64,000 bases of DNA from Prosthecobacter sp. (GTDB lineage Bacteria > Verrucomicrobiota > Verrucomicrobiia > Verrucomicrobiales > Verrucomicrobiaceae): positions 18,623 through 82,622 of the forward strand of contig JAURHS010000001.1 of NCBI GenBank assembly GCA_030833205.1, given 5' to 3'. The notes below the pieces were generated by a model. The model ran no database searches and was not told the DNA's origin. It was given only the letters and a program-made list of their open reading frames with translations. Of the stretch, positions 38,133 to 48,557 are shown in pieces. The position numbers and the translations under genes are program-made. Position 1 is the stretch's first letter. Each line of letters starts with the position of its first letter.

Positions 38133-38978
38133 TTACTTCGCCGGCTTCCAGTTGCGCACGAAGTCCAGGCACTGGGTGATTTCAGGCACGCTGGTCTCCC
38201 AGTGATGCTCATACTCGCAATGCAGCGGACCGGGATAGCCTTGCGCGTGGTACTCGGCGAGCACCTCAGCGATCTTGCTCTTGCCCTGACCAAAGGGCAC
38301 ATCGTGGGCCTTGACCACACCGAATTCCGTCAGGTCCTTCATGTGGCTGTCAAAGATGCGGCCCTTGAGAATCTTGATGCAGTCCACGGGGTCCAGCCCG
38401 CTGCGCACCCAGTGGCCGATGTCGGCGCAGGCGCCCATGCGCGCGTCACGGTTCTTCACCAGGTCCAGGACATAATTGGGATCCCAGAACAAATAGCCGC
38501 GATCCAAGGGGCGCTTGGGGTGATTGTGGATGGCCATCTTGATGTCGAACTCCTTGACCAGGGCTTCGATGCCATCGAGGCCGGCCACATCGGGCTCAGT
38601 GACCACGACGCCGATCTCCATGGCCTTGCAGAACTCAAACACCTTGCGGTCGGCCTGCGCGTCCTTGCCCAGCTTGACCACGCCGTAGCCCACAGGGGTG
38701 AGGCCTTTTTGCGCCAAGGCTTCCTTCACCTTGGCCATCATTTCAGGACTGGCCTGATGATCCCATTTGCGGCTCTCATCAAACTTTTGTCCCGGGTAAA
38801 ACTCAATGGTCTTGCCACCGGCCTGCGCGGTTTTGTCAATCGCTTCAAAGACGCTGTACAGGCGGAAGCTGTAGGCTTGGCAGCCGGCGTAAAATTGGCC
38901 GACCTTGGCGGAGGGCGGAAGGGCAAGGGCTGCCAGTGAAGCGGCCAGAACGAGGCAGAGGCTCAGAGTCTTGATCAT
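38133..38978 (-). CDS. secreted sugar phosphate isomerase/epimerase-like TIM barrel
   Basis: Signal MIKTLSLCLVLAASLAALALPPSA; MAIHNHPKRP, ARMGACADIGHWVRSGLDP, LHCEYEHHWE. Confidence 0.85.
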   Translation of the reverse strand: MIKTLSLCLVLAASLAALALPPSAKVGQFYAGCQAYSFRLYSVFEAIDKTAQAGGKTIEFYPGQKFDESRKWDHQASPEMMAKVKEALAQKGLTPVGYGVVKLGKDAQADRKVFEFCKAMEIGVVVTEPDVAGLDGIEALVKEFDIKMAIHNHPKRPLDRGYLFWDPNYVLDLVKNRDARMGACADIGHWVRSGLDPVDCIKILKGRIFDSHMKDLTEFGVVKAHDVPFGQGKSKIAEVLAEYHAQGYPGPLHCEYEHHWETSVPEITQCLDFVRNWKPAK

Positions 38979-39040
38979 GGTTGAGCCTAGGCCAACGCGC
39001 TCAGGGGCAACATCCTTGCAGCAACTTCGGCCGCGCTGGC

Positions 39041-39727
39041 TCAGGCCTGTGGTTCTTGAGGCTCAATCCACTTGGCCGCCCATTCCAAGTCCTGGGGGAA
39101 GGTGATCTTGGGGTTGGGCTGCGGGTTGCTGACCACCTCCACGGGTAGGCCAAGCAGTTGCAGAGCAGAGACTTCATCGGTGACCAGCTGGCCGCTGGCG
39201 ATGACCTCGGCATAGGCCTGCCGCAACAAGGCGAGATCAAAAACCTGCGGGGTCTCCATGATCCAGGCGCCTTCGCGCTCAATCGAGCCGCAGATGCGCC
39301 CCTGATCATCGACCCGCTTGAGGGTCTCGGTCATGGGACGGGCGCAGGCCGCGGCACCGCAGCTTGCTGCGGCCCGCAGGCAGGCGCTGATTTGCTCGGG
39401 GCTGATGAGCGGCCTTGCCCCATCGTGCACGGCCACCCGTTGACAGTCGGCGGGGCAGCGTTGAAGGCCGGCGAGTACGGAGAGATGGCGCTGGGCTCCG
39501 CCCTGCACCACGGCGCTGACCTTGCTCAAATCCACCTGATGGCGCCACAGGGCGATGCTGCCTTCCACCTCGTCGCCTCCGACCACAATGACTTCATCGA
39601 TCTCCTGACAACGGCAGAAGGCCAGCAGGCTGCGCAGCAGCACAGGCCTCCCTGCCAGCGGAGCCAGCAGTTTGTTGAAGCCCATGCGGCGGCTGGAGCC
39701 GGCGGCCACGACAATGGCGCAGTTCAT
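39041..39727 (-). CDS. ispD: 2-C-methyl-D-erythritol 4-phosphate cytidylyltransferase
   Basis: CAIVVAAGSSRRMGFNKLLAPLAGRPVLLRSL; VAVHDGARPLISPE; LVTDEVSALQLLG. Confidence 0.93.
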   Translation of the reverse strand: MNCAIVVAAGSSRRMGFNKLLAPLAGRPVLLRSLLAFCRCQEIDEVIVVGGDEVEGSIALWRHQVDLSKVSAVVQGGAQRHLSVLAGLQRCPADCQRVAVHDGARPLISPEQISACLRAAASCGAAACARPMTETLKRVDDQGRICGSIEREGAWIMETPQVFDLALLRQAYAEVIASGQLVTDEVSALQLLGLPVEVVSNPQPNPKITFPQDLEWAAKWIEPQEPQA

Positions 39728-39734
39728 GGTGCGG

Positions 39735-40187
39735 TTAGCTCAGGCGTTTGCCCACGGCGGCGCTGAGTTCGCCACCTGCGGCTCGGCCGGCGACGCGTTG
39801 CTGCAGCAGCTTCATCACTGCGCCCATGTCCTTTTTGCTGGTGGCACCCACCTCGGCAATCACGCTGTCAACCAAGGCATCGAGTTCAGCGGCAGAAAGC
39901 GCGGCGGGAAGGTACTTTTCGAGAACGGCAATTTCGGCGCTTTCGGTGTCGGCCAGGTCCTGTCTTCCGGCGCTTTGGTAGCTGCTGACGCTGTCCTGGC
40001 GTTTTTTGATTTCGCGGCGCACCACCACGATCACATCGGCGTCTTCCAGGTTGCCCTCGGCTCCGAGCTTCTCGATGGCAGCGTACTTGATGGCGCTTTT
40101 GAGGCCACGCACCACATTGAGCGCCACGCTGTCGCGGGCTTTCATGGCGGTCTTGAGGTCTTCGAGGATGCGTTCGTTGAGGTTCAT
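39735..40187 (-). CDS. GatB/YqeY domain-containing protein
   Basis: MNLNERILEDLKTAMKARDSVALNVVRGLKSAIKYAAIEK...KYLPAALSAAELDALV; ATG 40187. Confidence 0.92.
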   Translation of the reverse strand: MNLNERILEDLKTAMKARDSVALNVVRGLKSAIKYAAIEKLGAEGNLEDADVIVVVRREIKKRQDSVSSYQSAGRQDLADTESAEIAVLEKYLPAALSAAELDALVDSVIAEVGATSKKDMGAVMKLLQQRVAGRAAGGELSAAVGKRLS

Positions 40188-40339
40188 GGTCCGGGCCGGG
40201 GTTCGGGAGCCCATAATGTGCCTCAAAATCCCCAACTTGTCCAACACCCAAGGCGGCAAGGCGCTCAAGCCACGCCTTGCGCGCTGCCCCGGCATGGTTC
40301 ATGGTGAGGGTTTGCTCCCTTCACCGTCACTTCGTCCCC

Positions 40340-41755
40340 ATGGGTAAAACGCTCTTCGCCAAAGTCTGGGAATCACATGCCGTCGCCAAGTTGGCCAACG
40401 GGCAGACCCAATTGCTGATCGACACGCACCTCGTCCACGAGGTCACCAGCCCGCAGGCCTTCGGCATGTTGCGCCAGTTGGGTCTCAAGGTGGCCTACCC
40501 GCACCGCACCTTCGCCACGGTGGACCACATCGTGCCCACCGACTCGCAGGTCTCGCCCTTTGCCGATCCACTGGCTGAGGCCATGATCCAGGAGCTGAAC
40601 AAAAACGCCCGCGATTTCGGCATCACCTACTTCAGTCTCAGCAGTGGCAAGCAGGGCATCGTCCATGTGGTGGGCCCGGAGCAAGGCATCACGCAGCCCG
40701 GATCCACCATTGCCTGTGGTGATTCGCACACCGCCACGCACGGCGCCTTCGGCGCGATTGCCTTTGGGATTGGCACCACGCAGGTGCGCGACATTCTCGC
40801 CACGCAGACCATGGCCCTGAGCCCGATGAAGGTGCGCCGCATCAATGTGGACGGCAGTCTGCGTCCGGGCGTTTACGCCAAGGATGTGATCCTGCACATC
40901 ATTCGTCTGCTCGGCGCGCAGGGCGGCATTGGTTACGCCTACGAATACGGCGGCAGCACCTTTGACGGCTTCTCCATGGAGGAGCGCATGACGGTCTGCA
41001 ACATGAGCATCGAGGGCGGTGCGCGTTGCGGTTATGTCAACCCCGACGAAAAGACCTTTGAATACCTCAAGGGCAGGCCTTATTGCCCCAGTGGCGCGGC
41101 ATGGGATGAGGCGGTGGCCAAATGGCGTGGCGTGGCTTCCGATGCCGATGCGGTGTATGACGATGTCATCAACATCCGCGCCGAGGATGTGCCGCCCACG
41201 GTGACCTGGGGCATCAGCCCGGATCAGGCCGTGGCCGTTGATCAAAATGTGCCCAAGCCCCAAGACGCAGGCAGCGAAGCCGGACGCGTGGCCATTGAGG
41301 AGGCTCTGGAATACATGAAGCTCAGCGCAGGCCAGCCGATTGCCGGCACCAAGGTTGATGTGGCCTTCATTGGTTCCTGCACCAATGGACGACTCAGCGA
41401 TTTCCGCGAAGTGGCCGCATTGATCAAGGGACGGCGCGTGTCGCCTTCGGTCAAGGCCATCGCCGTGCCTGGCAGCCAGATTGTGGATGTGATGGCCCGT
41501 CAGGAAGGCTTGGACAAAATCTTCAGTGAAGCCGGCTTTGAATGGCGCGGTGCGGGCTGCTCGATGTGTCTGGCCATGAACCCTGACAAGCTGGTTGGCG
41601 ATCAACTTTGCGCCAGCTCAAGCAACCGCAACTTCAAGGGCCGCCAAGGCAGCCCCACGGGGCGCACGGTGCTCATGAGTCCGGTGATGGTCGCTGCCGC
41701 GGCCTTGACCGGCAGCATCTGCGACGCGCGTGAGGTCTTCGCCATGCCCTCCTGA
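40340..41755 (+). CDS. leuC: 3-isopropylmalate dehydratase large subunit
   Basis: [71 protein letters not shown] 40340. Confidence 0.95.
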   Translation: MGKTLFAKVWESHAVAKLANGQTQLLIDTHLVHEVTSPQAFGMLRQLGLKVAYPHRTFATVDHIVPTDSQVSPFADPLAEAMIQELNKNARDFGITYFSLSSGKQGIVHVVGPEQGITQPGSTIACGDSHTATHGAFGAIAFGIGTTQVRDILATQTMALSPMKVRRINVDGSLRPGVYAKDVILHIIRLLGAQGGIGYAYEYGGSTFDGFSMEERMTVCNMSIEGGARCGYVNPDEKTFEYLKGRPYCPSGAAWDEAVAKWRGVASDADAVYDDVINIRAEDVPPTVTWGISPDQAVAVDQNVPKPQDAGSEAGRVAIEEALEYMKLSAGQPIAGTKVDVAFIGSCTNGRLSDFREVAALIKGRRVSPSVKAIAVPGSQIVDVMARQEGLDKIFSEAGFEWRGAGCSMCLAMNPDKLVGDQLCASSSNRNFKGRQGSPTGRTVLMSPVMVAAAALTGSICDAREVFAMPS

Positions 41756-41761
41756 GTTGGC

Positions 41762-42106
41762 ATGCAGCACCACATGCTGATCCTGGCTCAGTCGGCGGCG
41801 CAAGTCGCCGCTCCACTCTCCTTTTACGGCGCACTGCTGGGCTTTGGCCTCTCAGGTCTGTTGGCTCTTGTGGTGTCCGGGGTGAAACTCTTTGTGCAGC
41901 GGCCAGCGGCCTGGTGCCGATGGCTTGCCGGATTGGGCGCTGGCGCGGGTCTGGCCAGTGGGCTTTGGGCCTGGATGGCGCCGCATGAGGCCTTGGCTGC
42001 GCCGCTGGAGGGCGTGCCCAAAATGCTCTGGATGTTGCGCGCCCACCTCATTCCGTTTCTGCCTGCCGCGCTCAATGCCGGCCTGTGGTGGTCGCTGCGG
42101 CGTTGA
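41762..42106 (+). CDS. small integral membrane protein (114 aa)
   Basis: Three hydrophobic segments; intact ORF. Confidence 0.6.
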   Translation: MQHHMLILAQSAAQVAAPLSFYGALLGFGLSGLLALVVSGVKLFVQRPAAWCRWLAGLGAGAGLASGLWAWMAPHEALAAPLEGVPKMLWMLRAHLIPFLPAALNAGLWWSLRR

Positions 42107-42910
42107 GAGACCGGCAATCGCCAAAGAGCCGCCGATGATTGTCGGCGAGTTGGCGGCTGAGGCTCTCCGAGTCCATGCGACATACTCCCGCCAGCAACTG
42201 CAGGCTCAGCCCAAGATTGGCAGGGTGATTGAGTTGCGCCTGGTCACCCGGCAGCAGTTGCGCGCCCTCGATGGCCGGCGGACTCATGTCGGGAGAGTCG
42301 GTTTCAATGAGCAACCGCTGCAGGGGCAACTGCCCGAAGATCTGCAGGTTTCTGGCTTTGTGGGGATGGGCAAAGTAGGGGCTGATGGAGAAATAGGCTC
42401 CCAACTCCACCAAGGGTTCAATGAGCCGCTCTGGCCCACCGAAGGAGTGCAGCAAAAACCCGCGCGGCGCCTTGGGCATGGCTCGCAACAAGGGCATCAG
42501 ATCCTCCCAGGCGCGCAGACAGTGCAAGGTGATCACTCGTCCACGCTGGCATCCCTCCTGCCATTGCAACTCGAAGGCCGGCCGTTGAATGGCGATGCTG
42601 GGTTCATGCACCCAGCGATCCAGACCGATTTCACCCAGCCCGGCTTGGGGAAACTCATCGAGACAGGCGCGCAGGGTCTCAAGCCAGTCTGCGGGCGCTT
42701 GATGCACGCGCCAAGGGTGAAGACCAAAGCTGGGAAGGATCTGCGAGGGAAAGCGCCGCGCCAGAGCTGCCACCTGCGGCCAGTCTGCAGGCGAGGTGCC
42801 GTTGACCACCATGCCGCTGATTTGGCCGGAAGAAAAACACTGGCTCAATAAATCCTCGCGCCAGGGATCCAGGCGCAAATCCTGCAGGTGATTGTGGCGT
42901 CGAAGATCAT
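42072..42910 (-). CDS. TatD family hydrolase with apparent 1-nt frameshift near the 5' end
   Basis: FGLHPWRV, GEIGLDRW, LHCLRAWEDL, ETDSPDMSPP; natural start M-I-F-D-A at 42910 is out of frame with HNHLQD unless 1 nt is restored. Confidence 0.8.
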
Positions 42911-42942
42911 GGCTGGGGCGCACAGCGCCAATGAGATTGAAA

Positions 42943-44379
42943 TCAAACAATCTCGCGAATCACTTCGCCGAAGTCGATCTCAAGGCGTTTGCGCCCTGGA
43001 TACTCCAGACGGTGGGAGTCCAGTCCAAGCTGGCGCAGCAGCGTGGCGTGGATGTCGGTGACATAGTGCGGATGTTCAACGGCGTGAAATCCCAGTTCAT
43101 CGGTGGCGCCATGCACCACGCCACCCCTGATGCCGCCGCCGGCCATCCACACGCTGAAGCCATAGGGATGATGATCGCGGCCGTCGCTGCCCTGTGAGCC
43201 TGGCGTGCGTCCAAACTCGGTGGCAAAGACCACGATGGTTTCCTGCAGCAGCCCGCGCTGCTTGAGATCGGCGAGCAGACCCGCAATGGGCTTGTCCACC
43301 TGAGCGGCAAGATTGGCGTGATTGCGCTTCAGTCCGCTGTGGCTGTCCCAGGCACCGGCGGCGCCATCGCCGTGCATGATCTGAATGAAGCGCACGCCGC
43401 GCTCCACCAGGCGTCTGGCCACCATGAGCTGTTGGCCAAAGGGCTTGGTGATGGCATGATCCAAGCCGTAGAGGCGCTGCGTCTGAGCGCTTTCTCCCCG
43501 CAGCGACATGATCTCAGGGATTTGCCGCTGCATGTGAAAGGCCAGTTCATAGGACTTGATGCGGGCCTGCAGGGCCGCGTCCTCCGGGTAGCGCAGGGCG
43601 CTCAGGGCATTGAGTCGGTGGGCCAGCGAGAAGCGCTTGCGCTGTTCCTCATCCGCCATCGCCAACTCAGGTTTGGCAAAGGCCAGCGGATTGGCTGGAT
43701 CGACCGTGAGCTTCACCGCATCACAGGTTGGCCCCAGGTAATGGCCGTCCTTGAGGTCAAAGAAGCGCGGGCCGAAGTTGATGAACTGCGGCAGATTGTC
43801 GTTGAGTGATCCCAGCCCGTAGGTCACCCAGGCACCAATGCTGGGGTGGCGTCCGTCGAGCATGTGCCGCCCACTGTGGAATTGCACCTGTGCACCGTGG
43901 TTGTCGTCCGTGGTCCACATGCTGCGCACGATGGCGAGATCATCCACGCTGCGGCGCAGGTGCGGAAACCAATCGCTGATTTCGATCCCGCTTTGCCCGC
44001 CCTTGGCGTAACCGACCTGCAGCGGGTAGATGCGGTTGCGCTGTTGGCCATTGGCATCGTTGACCACCACCACGCGCACCTTCTTGCGCCGCTCCGGATC
44101 CAGCACCGCCTTGTAGGGCGTCTGGCCGATGTCCATGCCGGCGTAGCGATTGAGCTCGGGCTTGGGGTCAAAGCTCTCCATGTGGCTGACGCCCCCGCGC
44201 ATGAAGAGCCAGATCACGCTCTTGGCGCGGGGCTGAAAGTGCGGCTTGCCATCGGGCAGCGCAGGCAGGTGCTCGGCCCCCAGAGCCGAGCGCTGCAGCA
44301 GGCTTTGCAGGGCCAGGCTGGCCAAGCCCATGCTGCCATGGCCAAGCCATTGGCGGCGCTGCATTGGGGCTGAATTCAT
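42943..44379 (-). CDS. DUF1501 domain-containing protein, Tat-type signal
   Basis: [84 protein letters not shown]. Confidence 0.93.
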   Translation of the reverse strand: MNSAPMQRRQWLGHGSMGLASLALQSLLQRSALGAEHLPALPDGKPHFQPRAKSVIWLFMRGGVSHMESFDPKPELNRYAGMDIGQTPYKAVLDPERRKKVRVVVVNDANGQQRNRIYPLQVGYAKGGQSGIEISDWFPHLRRSVDDLAIVRSMWTTDDNHGAQVQFHSGRHMLDGRHPSIGAWVTYGLGSLNDNLPQFINFGPRFFDLKDGHYLGPTCDAVKLTVDPANPLAFAKPELAMADEEQRKRFSLAHRLNALSALRYPEDAALQARIKSYELAFHMQRQIPEIMSLRGESAQTQRLYGLDHAITKPFGQQLMVARRLVERGVRFIQIMHGDGAAGAWDSHSGLKRNHANLAAQVDKPIAGLLADLKQRGLLQETIVVFATEFGRTPGSQGSDGRDHHPYGFSVWMAGGGIRGGVVHGATDELGFHAVEHPHYVTDIHATLLRQLGLDSHRLEYPGRKRLEIDFGEVIREIV

Positions 44380-44497
44380 GCAATAAGGGGAACCCTGCCT
44401 TCATACGCCGCCAAAGCCACCGACTTTGCGGCCTGAGCCTCAGACAGCACTTGTGCTTGGCCCGCCGCTGGGTTCTATCCCCTGCTCCGCTCCCTGC

Positions 44498-47400
44498 ATG
44501 AAAATCCTCTCCCGCTTCCTGTTGCCGGCTTTGTTTGTGGCCTGTGCCCCAGCCTCCCTGTCTGCGGCTGCTCCAGCCAACGCGCCGCACGCCAACCTGC
44601 CCACTCCAGCGGCGGCCACCAAGATTCGTCCGCAGAGCGTGGCGGCGCCACAAAACGGTGAGCGCATCGTGCTGCTGGGCAATGGCTTGGCCGAGCGCGA
44701 TGTGTATTACCAGCGCATTGAGCTGGAGCTCCACCTGCGCTACCCGGGCCAGCAGTTGCTGCTGCGCAACATGGGCCATGTGGGAGACACTCCCGGCTTT
44801 CGGCCCCATCCCTCGCGCGTCAGCCAATGGGCCTTTCCCGGAGCGGAGAGTTTCCATCCGGATAAAAACATCCATCACGGCAAGGGCTTCTTCCCGATGC
44901 CCGATGAATGGCTCACCCACCTCAAGGCGGATACCATTGTCGCCTTCTTTGGCTACAATGAGTCCTTTGATGGAGCTGCCAAGGTGGGCAACTTCCAGGC
45001 CGAGCTCGATGCCTGGGTGCGCCACAGCCTGCGCCAAGCCTACAACGGCGTTGCCGCGCCGCGCATCGTGCTGGTCTCTCCCCTCGCCTTTGAGGACCAA
45101 TCCGCCAGCCGCGATCTTCCCAATGGCAAAGCCGAGAACGCCAACCTCAAGCTCTACGCGCAAGCGGTGCAGACCGTGGCCAAGACGCATGGCCTGACTT
45201 TTGTGGATCTCTTCGAGGCCAGCCGGCAATGGTACGCCACCAGCAAGGAGCCGCTGACCACCCAGGGCTACATCCCCAATGAGAAGGGCTATGAACTGCT
45301 GGCGCAGGCCCTGCTCACCGACATCTACGGCCATCAAAGCCGCAGCAGCAGCGCCTCGCCCAAGCTGTTGCGCGAGGCCATCGCGCAGAAGGATTGGTTC
45401 TGGTGCAACGACTACCATCTGCTCAACGGCGTGCATACCCACGGCCAGCGCTATGAGCCCTTCGGCCCGCAGAACTACCCCGCTGAAGTGCAGAAGACCC
45501 GCGAACTGGCTGCCATTCGCGACCAGCTCATCCACGACATTGCCGCCGGCAAAAAGAAGGACCTCAGCGTGGATGACAGCAAGACCACGGCCTTGCCTGC
45601 GGTGCCCACCAACTACCAGCCCAGCGTCAAAAACGGCAGCAAGGAGTATCTCTACGGTGAGAATGCCCTCAAGTCCTTGAGCGTCCCCGAAGGCTACAAG
45701 GTCGAGCTCTTCGCCAGCGAGAAGGAGTTCCCCAGCCTTGCCAATCCGATGCAGATGTCCTTCGACAACAAGGGCAGGCTGTGGGTGGCCGTGATGCCCA
45801 CCTATCCGCATTATCGCCCCGGCGACGCGATGCCCAATGACAAGCTCATCATCTATGAGGACACCAACGCCGATGGACGCGCCGACAAGGAGACTGTGTT
45901 TGCCGATCACCTGCACTTGCCCATTGGCTTTGAGTTTGCCCCCGAGGGCGTTTATGTCAGCCAAGAGCCCAACCTCGTGCTGTTGCGCGACCGCGACGGC
46001 GACGACCGCGCCGACTCCCAGGAAATCATTCTCGGCGGCTTTGACACCCACGACACCCATCACGCCATCAGCGCCTTCACGGCCGACCCCAGCGGCGCGA
46101 TCATGATGTGCGAGGGCGTGTTCCTGCACAGCAATGTGGAGACCGCCTACGGCCCGGTGCGTTGTGTGGACGGCGGCTTCTTCCGCTTCAGCCCGCAGCG
46201 CTCACAACTGGAGCGCACCATTCAGATGTCCATCCCCAACCCCTGGGGTTTTGTGTTTGATCGCTGGGGTCAGGACTTCCTGCTGCACACCTCAGGCACG
46301 ACGATGAATTGGGGCCTGCCCCTTTCCGTCAAACCCACCTTCGGCACCAAGGCCCCCTCCAGCATTGATTTGGTGCCCAAGGGCCACAATGTGCGCCCCA
46401 CCAGCGGCCTTGAAGTGGTCAGCTCCTCGCACTTCCCCGATGAGGTGCAGGGCGATTTGATCTATTGCAATGCGATTGGATTCCTGGGCATCAAGCAGGT
46501 GAAGATCGAGGATGAGGAATCCGGCTGGAAGACGGCGCATCGCCACGATCTGCTCAAGAGCAGCGATGGCAACTTCAGGCCCGTGGATTTGGAATTCGCG
46601 CCTGATGGCAGCCTGTATGTGATCGACTGGCACAACGTGCTCATTGGCCACATGCAGCACAATGCCCGCGATCCGCTGCGCGATCATGTCCATGGCCGCA
46701 TTTATCGCATCACCTACCCTTCCCGTCCGCTGATCAAGCCCGCACCTGTGGCCGGCGCGCCAGTGGCCGCGCTGCTGGAAAACCTCAAGTCCCCAGAGAT
46801 GCGCCTGCGCTACCGCAGCCGCCGCGAATTGCGCGCTCATTCTGCCGATGAAGTCAAGGCGGCCCTCAAGACCTGGGTGACGGCCTTGGACGAGAAGGAC
46901 CAAGCATTCCAACATCATCTGCTCGAAGCGCTTTGGGTGTCCTGGGGCATCAATCAACTCGATGAAGCCCTGTTGCGCCGTCTGCTGCAAAGTCCGGATT
47001 TCCATGCCCGCGCCGCCGCGGTGCGCGTGCTGCGTTATCATCTGGACCGAGTGCCCGATGCAGCAGCCTTGTTGGCCAAGGCAGCCTTGGACGCCGAGGG
47101 CCGCGTGCGCCTCGAGGCCTCGATGGCCGCCTCATGGATGAGCGACAAGGCCGGCGCGCAGAAGGTGCTGGAGGCCGCAGCCACCAAGCCGTTGGATCGC
47201 TGGAGCAAGGCGGCGCATGGGGCCGCGCTGAATCGTCTCTTGGGCAAGGCCGAGAGCGCACAGGCGGAGTATGTGCAGGTCAAGGCTCCCGCGCACTTGG
47301 ATGCAGCCGCGCAAAAGGCCTTCCTCAAGGGACAGGAGGTCTACCACCGCGAAGGCAGTTGCATGACCTGTCATCGCGGCGATGGCAATGGGTTGGCGCC

Positions 47401-47716
47401 GGCCTTTCCGCCGATTGCCCGCAGCGAATGGCTCAAGGACCCGCAGCGCGCGATCAAGATCGTGCTCTACGGCATGATGGGTCCCATTGAAGTCAATGGT
47501 CTGAAGTTTGATGGGCAGGTTCCCATGACCCCCTTCGGCGGAATGCTCAAGGATGATGAGGTTGCCGCTGTCCTGACCTTTGTGCGCAATCACTTTGGCA
47601 ACCGCTTCGGCGCCGTTGCGCCGACCGAAGTGGCCAAGGTGCGGGCGTCCCAGCCAGGCCGCCTGAGCTTTTACCAGAGTCAGGAATTGCTGCGCGAGCA
47701 TCCTCTCAAGCCCTGA
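44498..47716 (+). CDS. PVC-type dehydrogenase: SGNH-like domain + beta-propeller + HEAT-like repeats + cytochrome c
   Basis: ERIVLLGNGLAERDVYYQRIELELHLRYP; propeller SLPNPMQMSFDNKGRLWVAVMPTYPHY...LIIYEDTNADGRADKETVFADHLHLPIGFEF; heme motif CMTCHRGDGNG; ATG 44498. Confidence 0.93.
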   Translation: MKILSRFLLPALFVACAPASLSAAAPANAPHANLPTPAAATKIRPQSVAAPQNGERIVLLGNGLAERDVYYQRIELELHLRYPGQQLLLRNMGHVGDTPGFRPHPSRVSQWAFPGAESFHPDKNIHHGKGFFPMPDEWLTHLKADTIVAFFGYNESFDGAAKVGNFQAELDAWVRHSLRQAYNGVAAPRIVLVSPLAFEDQSASRDLPNGKAENANLKLYAQAVQTVAKTHGLTFVDLFEASRQWYATSKEPLTTQGYIPNEKGYELLAQALLTDIYGHQSRSSSASPKLLREAIAQKDWFWCNDYHLLNGVHTHGQRYEPFGPQNYPAEVQKTRELAAIRDQLIHDIAAGKKKDLSVDDSKTTALPAVPTNYQPSVKNGSKEYLYGENALKSLSVPEGYKVELFASEKEFPSLANPMQMSFDNKGRLWVAVMPTYPHYRPGDAMPNDKLIIYEDTNADGRADKETVFADHLHLPIGFEFAPEGVYVSQEPNLVLLRDRDGDDRADSQEIILGGFDTHDTHHAISAFTADPSGAIMMCEGVFLHSNVETAYGPVRCVDGGFFRFSPQRSQLERTIQMSIPNPWGFVFDRWGQDFLLHTSGTTMNWGLPLSVKPTFGTKAPSSIDLVPKGHNVRPTSGLEVVSSSHFPDEVQGDLIYCNAIGFLGIKQVKIEDEESGWKTAHRHDLLKSSDGNFRPVDLEFAPDGSLYVIDWHNVLIGHMQHNARDPLRDHVHGRIYRITYPSRPLIKPAPVAGAPVAALLENLKSPEMRLRYRSRRELRAHSADEVKAALKTWVTALDEKDQAFQHHLLEALWVSWGINQLDEALLRRLLQSPDFHARAAAVRVLRYHLDRVPDAAALLAKAALDAEGRVRLEASMAASWMSDKAGAQKVLEAAATKPLDRWSKAAHGAALNRLLGKAESAQAEYVQVKAPAHLDAAAQKAFLKGQEVYHREGSCMTCHRGDGNGLAPAFPPIARSEWLKDPQRAIKIVLYGMMGPIEVNGLKFDGQVPMTPFGGMLKDDEVAAVLTFVRNHFGNRFGAVAPTEVAKVRASQPGRLSFYQSQELLREHPLKP

Positions 47717-47821
47717 GTGGCGGACGGGGCGCGCAAGCCTCTCAGCTTTGCATCCAGCTTGAACAGTACACTTATAAAATGCCTTGCGGGAAGCGGCATC
47801 AAACCGCTATTTTGAACGCCT

Positions 47822-48361
47822 ATGGCCTCCGTCAACAAAGTCATCCTCATCGGCAACCTCACTCGCGATCCCGAGGTGCGCTTCACGCCCAAGGGCACGG
47901 CGGTTTGTGACATGGCCATTGCGGTGAACCGTCGCTATGTCAACGAAGCCACCGGAGAGCGCGTCGAGGAAGTCACCTACCTGGACATCGTGCTCTGGGG
48001 CAAGCAGGCAGAGCTTGCTGGTCAGTATCTCGCCAAGGGCCGTTCGGTTTATGTCGATGGCCGTCTGCAGATGGACACTTGGGAAGACAAGGCCACGGGC
48101 CAAAAGCGCAGCAAGATCCGCATCGTCTGCGAGAACATGCAGTTCCTTGGCGGCCCTGGCGGTGGTGGTGGCCAGTCTCAGGGTGGCGATGACGAGGGCG
48201 GTGCGCCCATGCGCCGTCCGGTTCAAGGGGGTGCACGCGGTGCGGGGCCAGTGTCACGCGGCGGCCCTCCTCCGCGGCAAAACAAGCCGGCAGCACCGGC
48301 GGACGAATACGGCGAGGGCCCCATCACCGATGGGCTCGACGGCGACGACATTCCCTTTTGA
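47822..48361 (+). CDS. ssb: single-stranded DNA-binding protein
   Basis: MASVNKVILIGNLTRDPEVRFTPKGTAVCDMAIAVNR; acidic tip DDIPF. Confidence 0.97.
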   Translation: MASVNKVILIGNLTRDPEVRFTPKGTAVCDMAIAVNRRYVNEATGERVEEVTYLDIVLWGKQAELAGQYLAKGRSVYVDGRLQMDTWEDKATGQKRSKIRIVCENMQFLGGPGGGGGQSQGGDDEGGAPMRRPVQGGARGAGPVSRGGPPPRQNKPAAPADEYGEGPITDGLDGDDIPF

Positions 48362-48531
48362 GTCAGGCCTTCGACCACAGGCTTCTCGGACGAGGTGGAC
48401 TTGAGGCTTGCCGATGGGGGGCCTGATCCAAGTCAGTCCTTGAGAATTCAGCGGCCATTGAGCCTGGCTTGCGATGTCGTGGGCGGCTCTTGCGATCAAC
48501 CAAGGAAGCACCACGGCCCCGCGTTGAAGAG

Positions 48532-48550
48532 GCAGGGCACAACGCCCTGC
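48532..48550. repeat. perfect hairpin GCAGGGC-ACAAC-GCCCTGC just upstream of the next start codon
   Basis: 7-bp stem, 5-nt loop, 7 nt before ATG at 48558; no T-tract. Confidence 0.65.
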
Positions 48551-48557
48551 TCAACCC

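Noticed and set aside
40373-41605. 410-aa minus-strand ORF
   Set aside because: Antisense of leuC.
44168-46129. 653-aa minus-strand ORF
   Set aside because: Antisense shadow of the DUF1501 5' end and the SGNH/dehydrogenase gene, which has clear domain motifs; product of high-GC codon bias.
47759-47780. TTGAAC...TATAAAAT as ssb promoter
   Set aside because: Spacing between the elements is about 8 nt, incompatible with a standard sigma-70 promoter.
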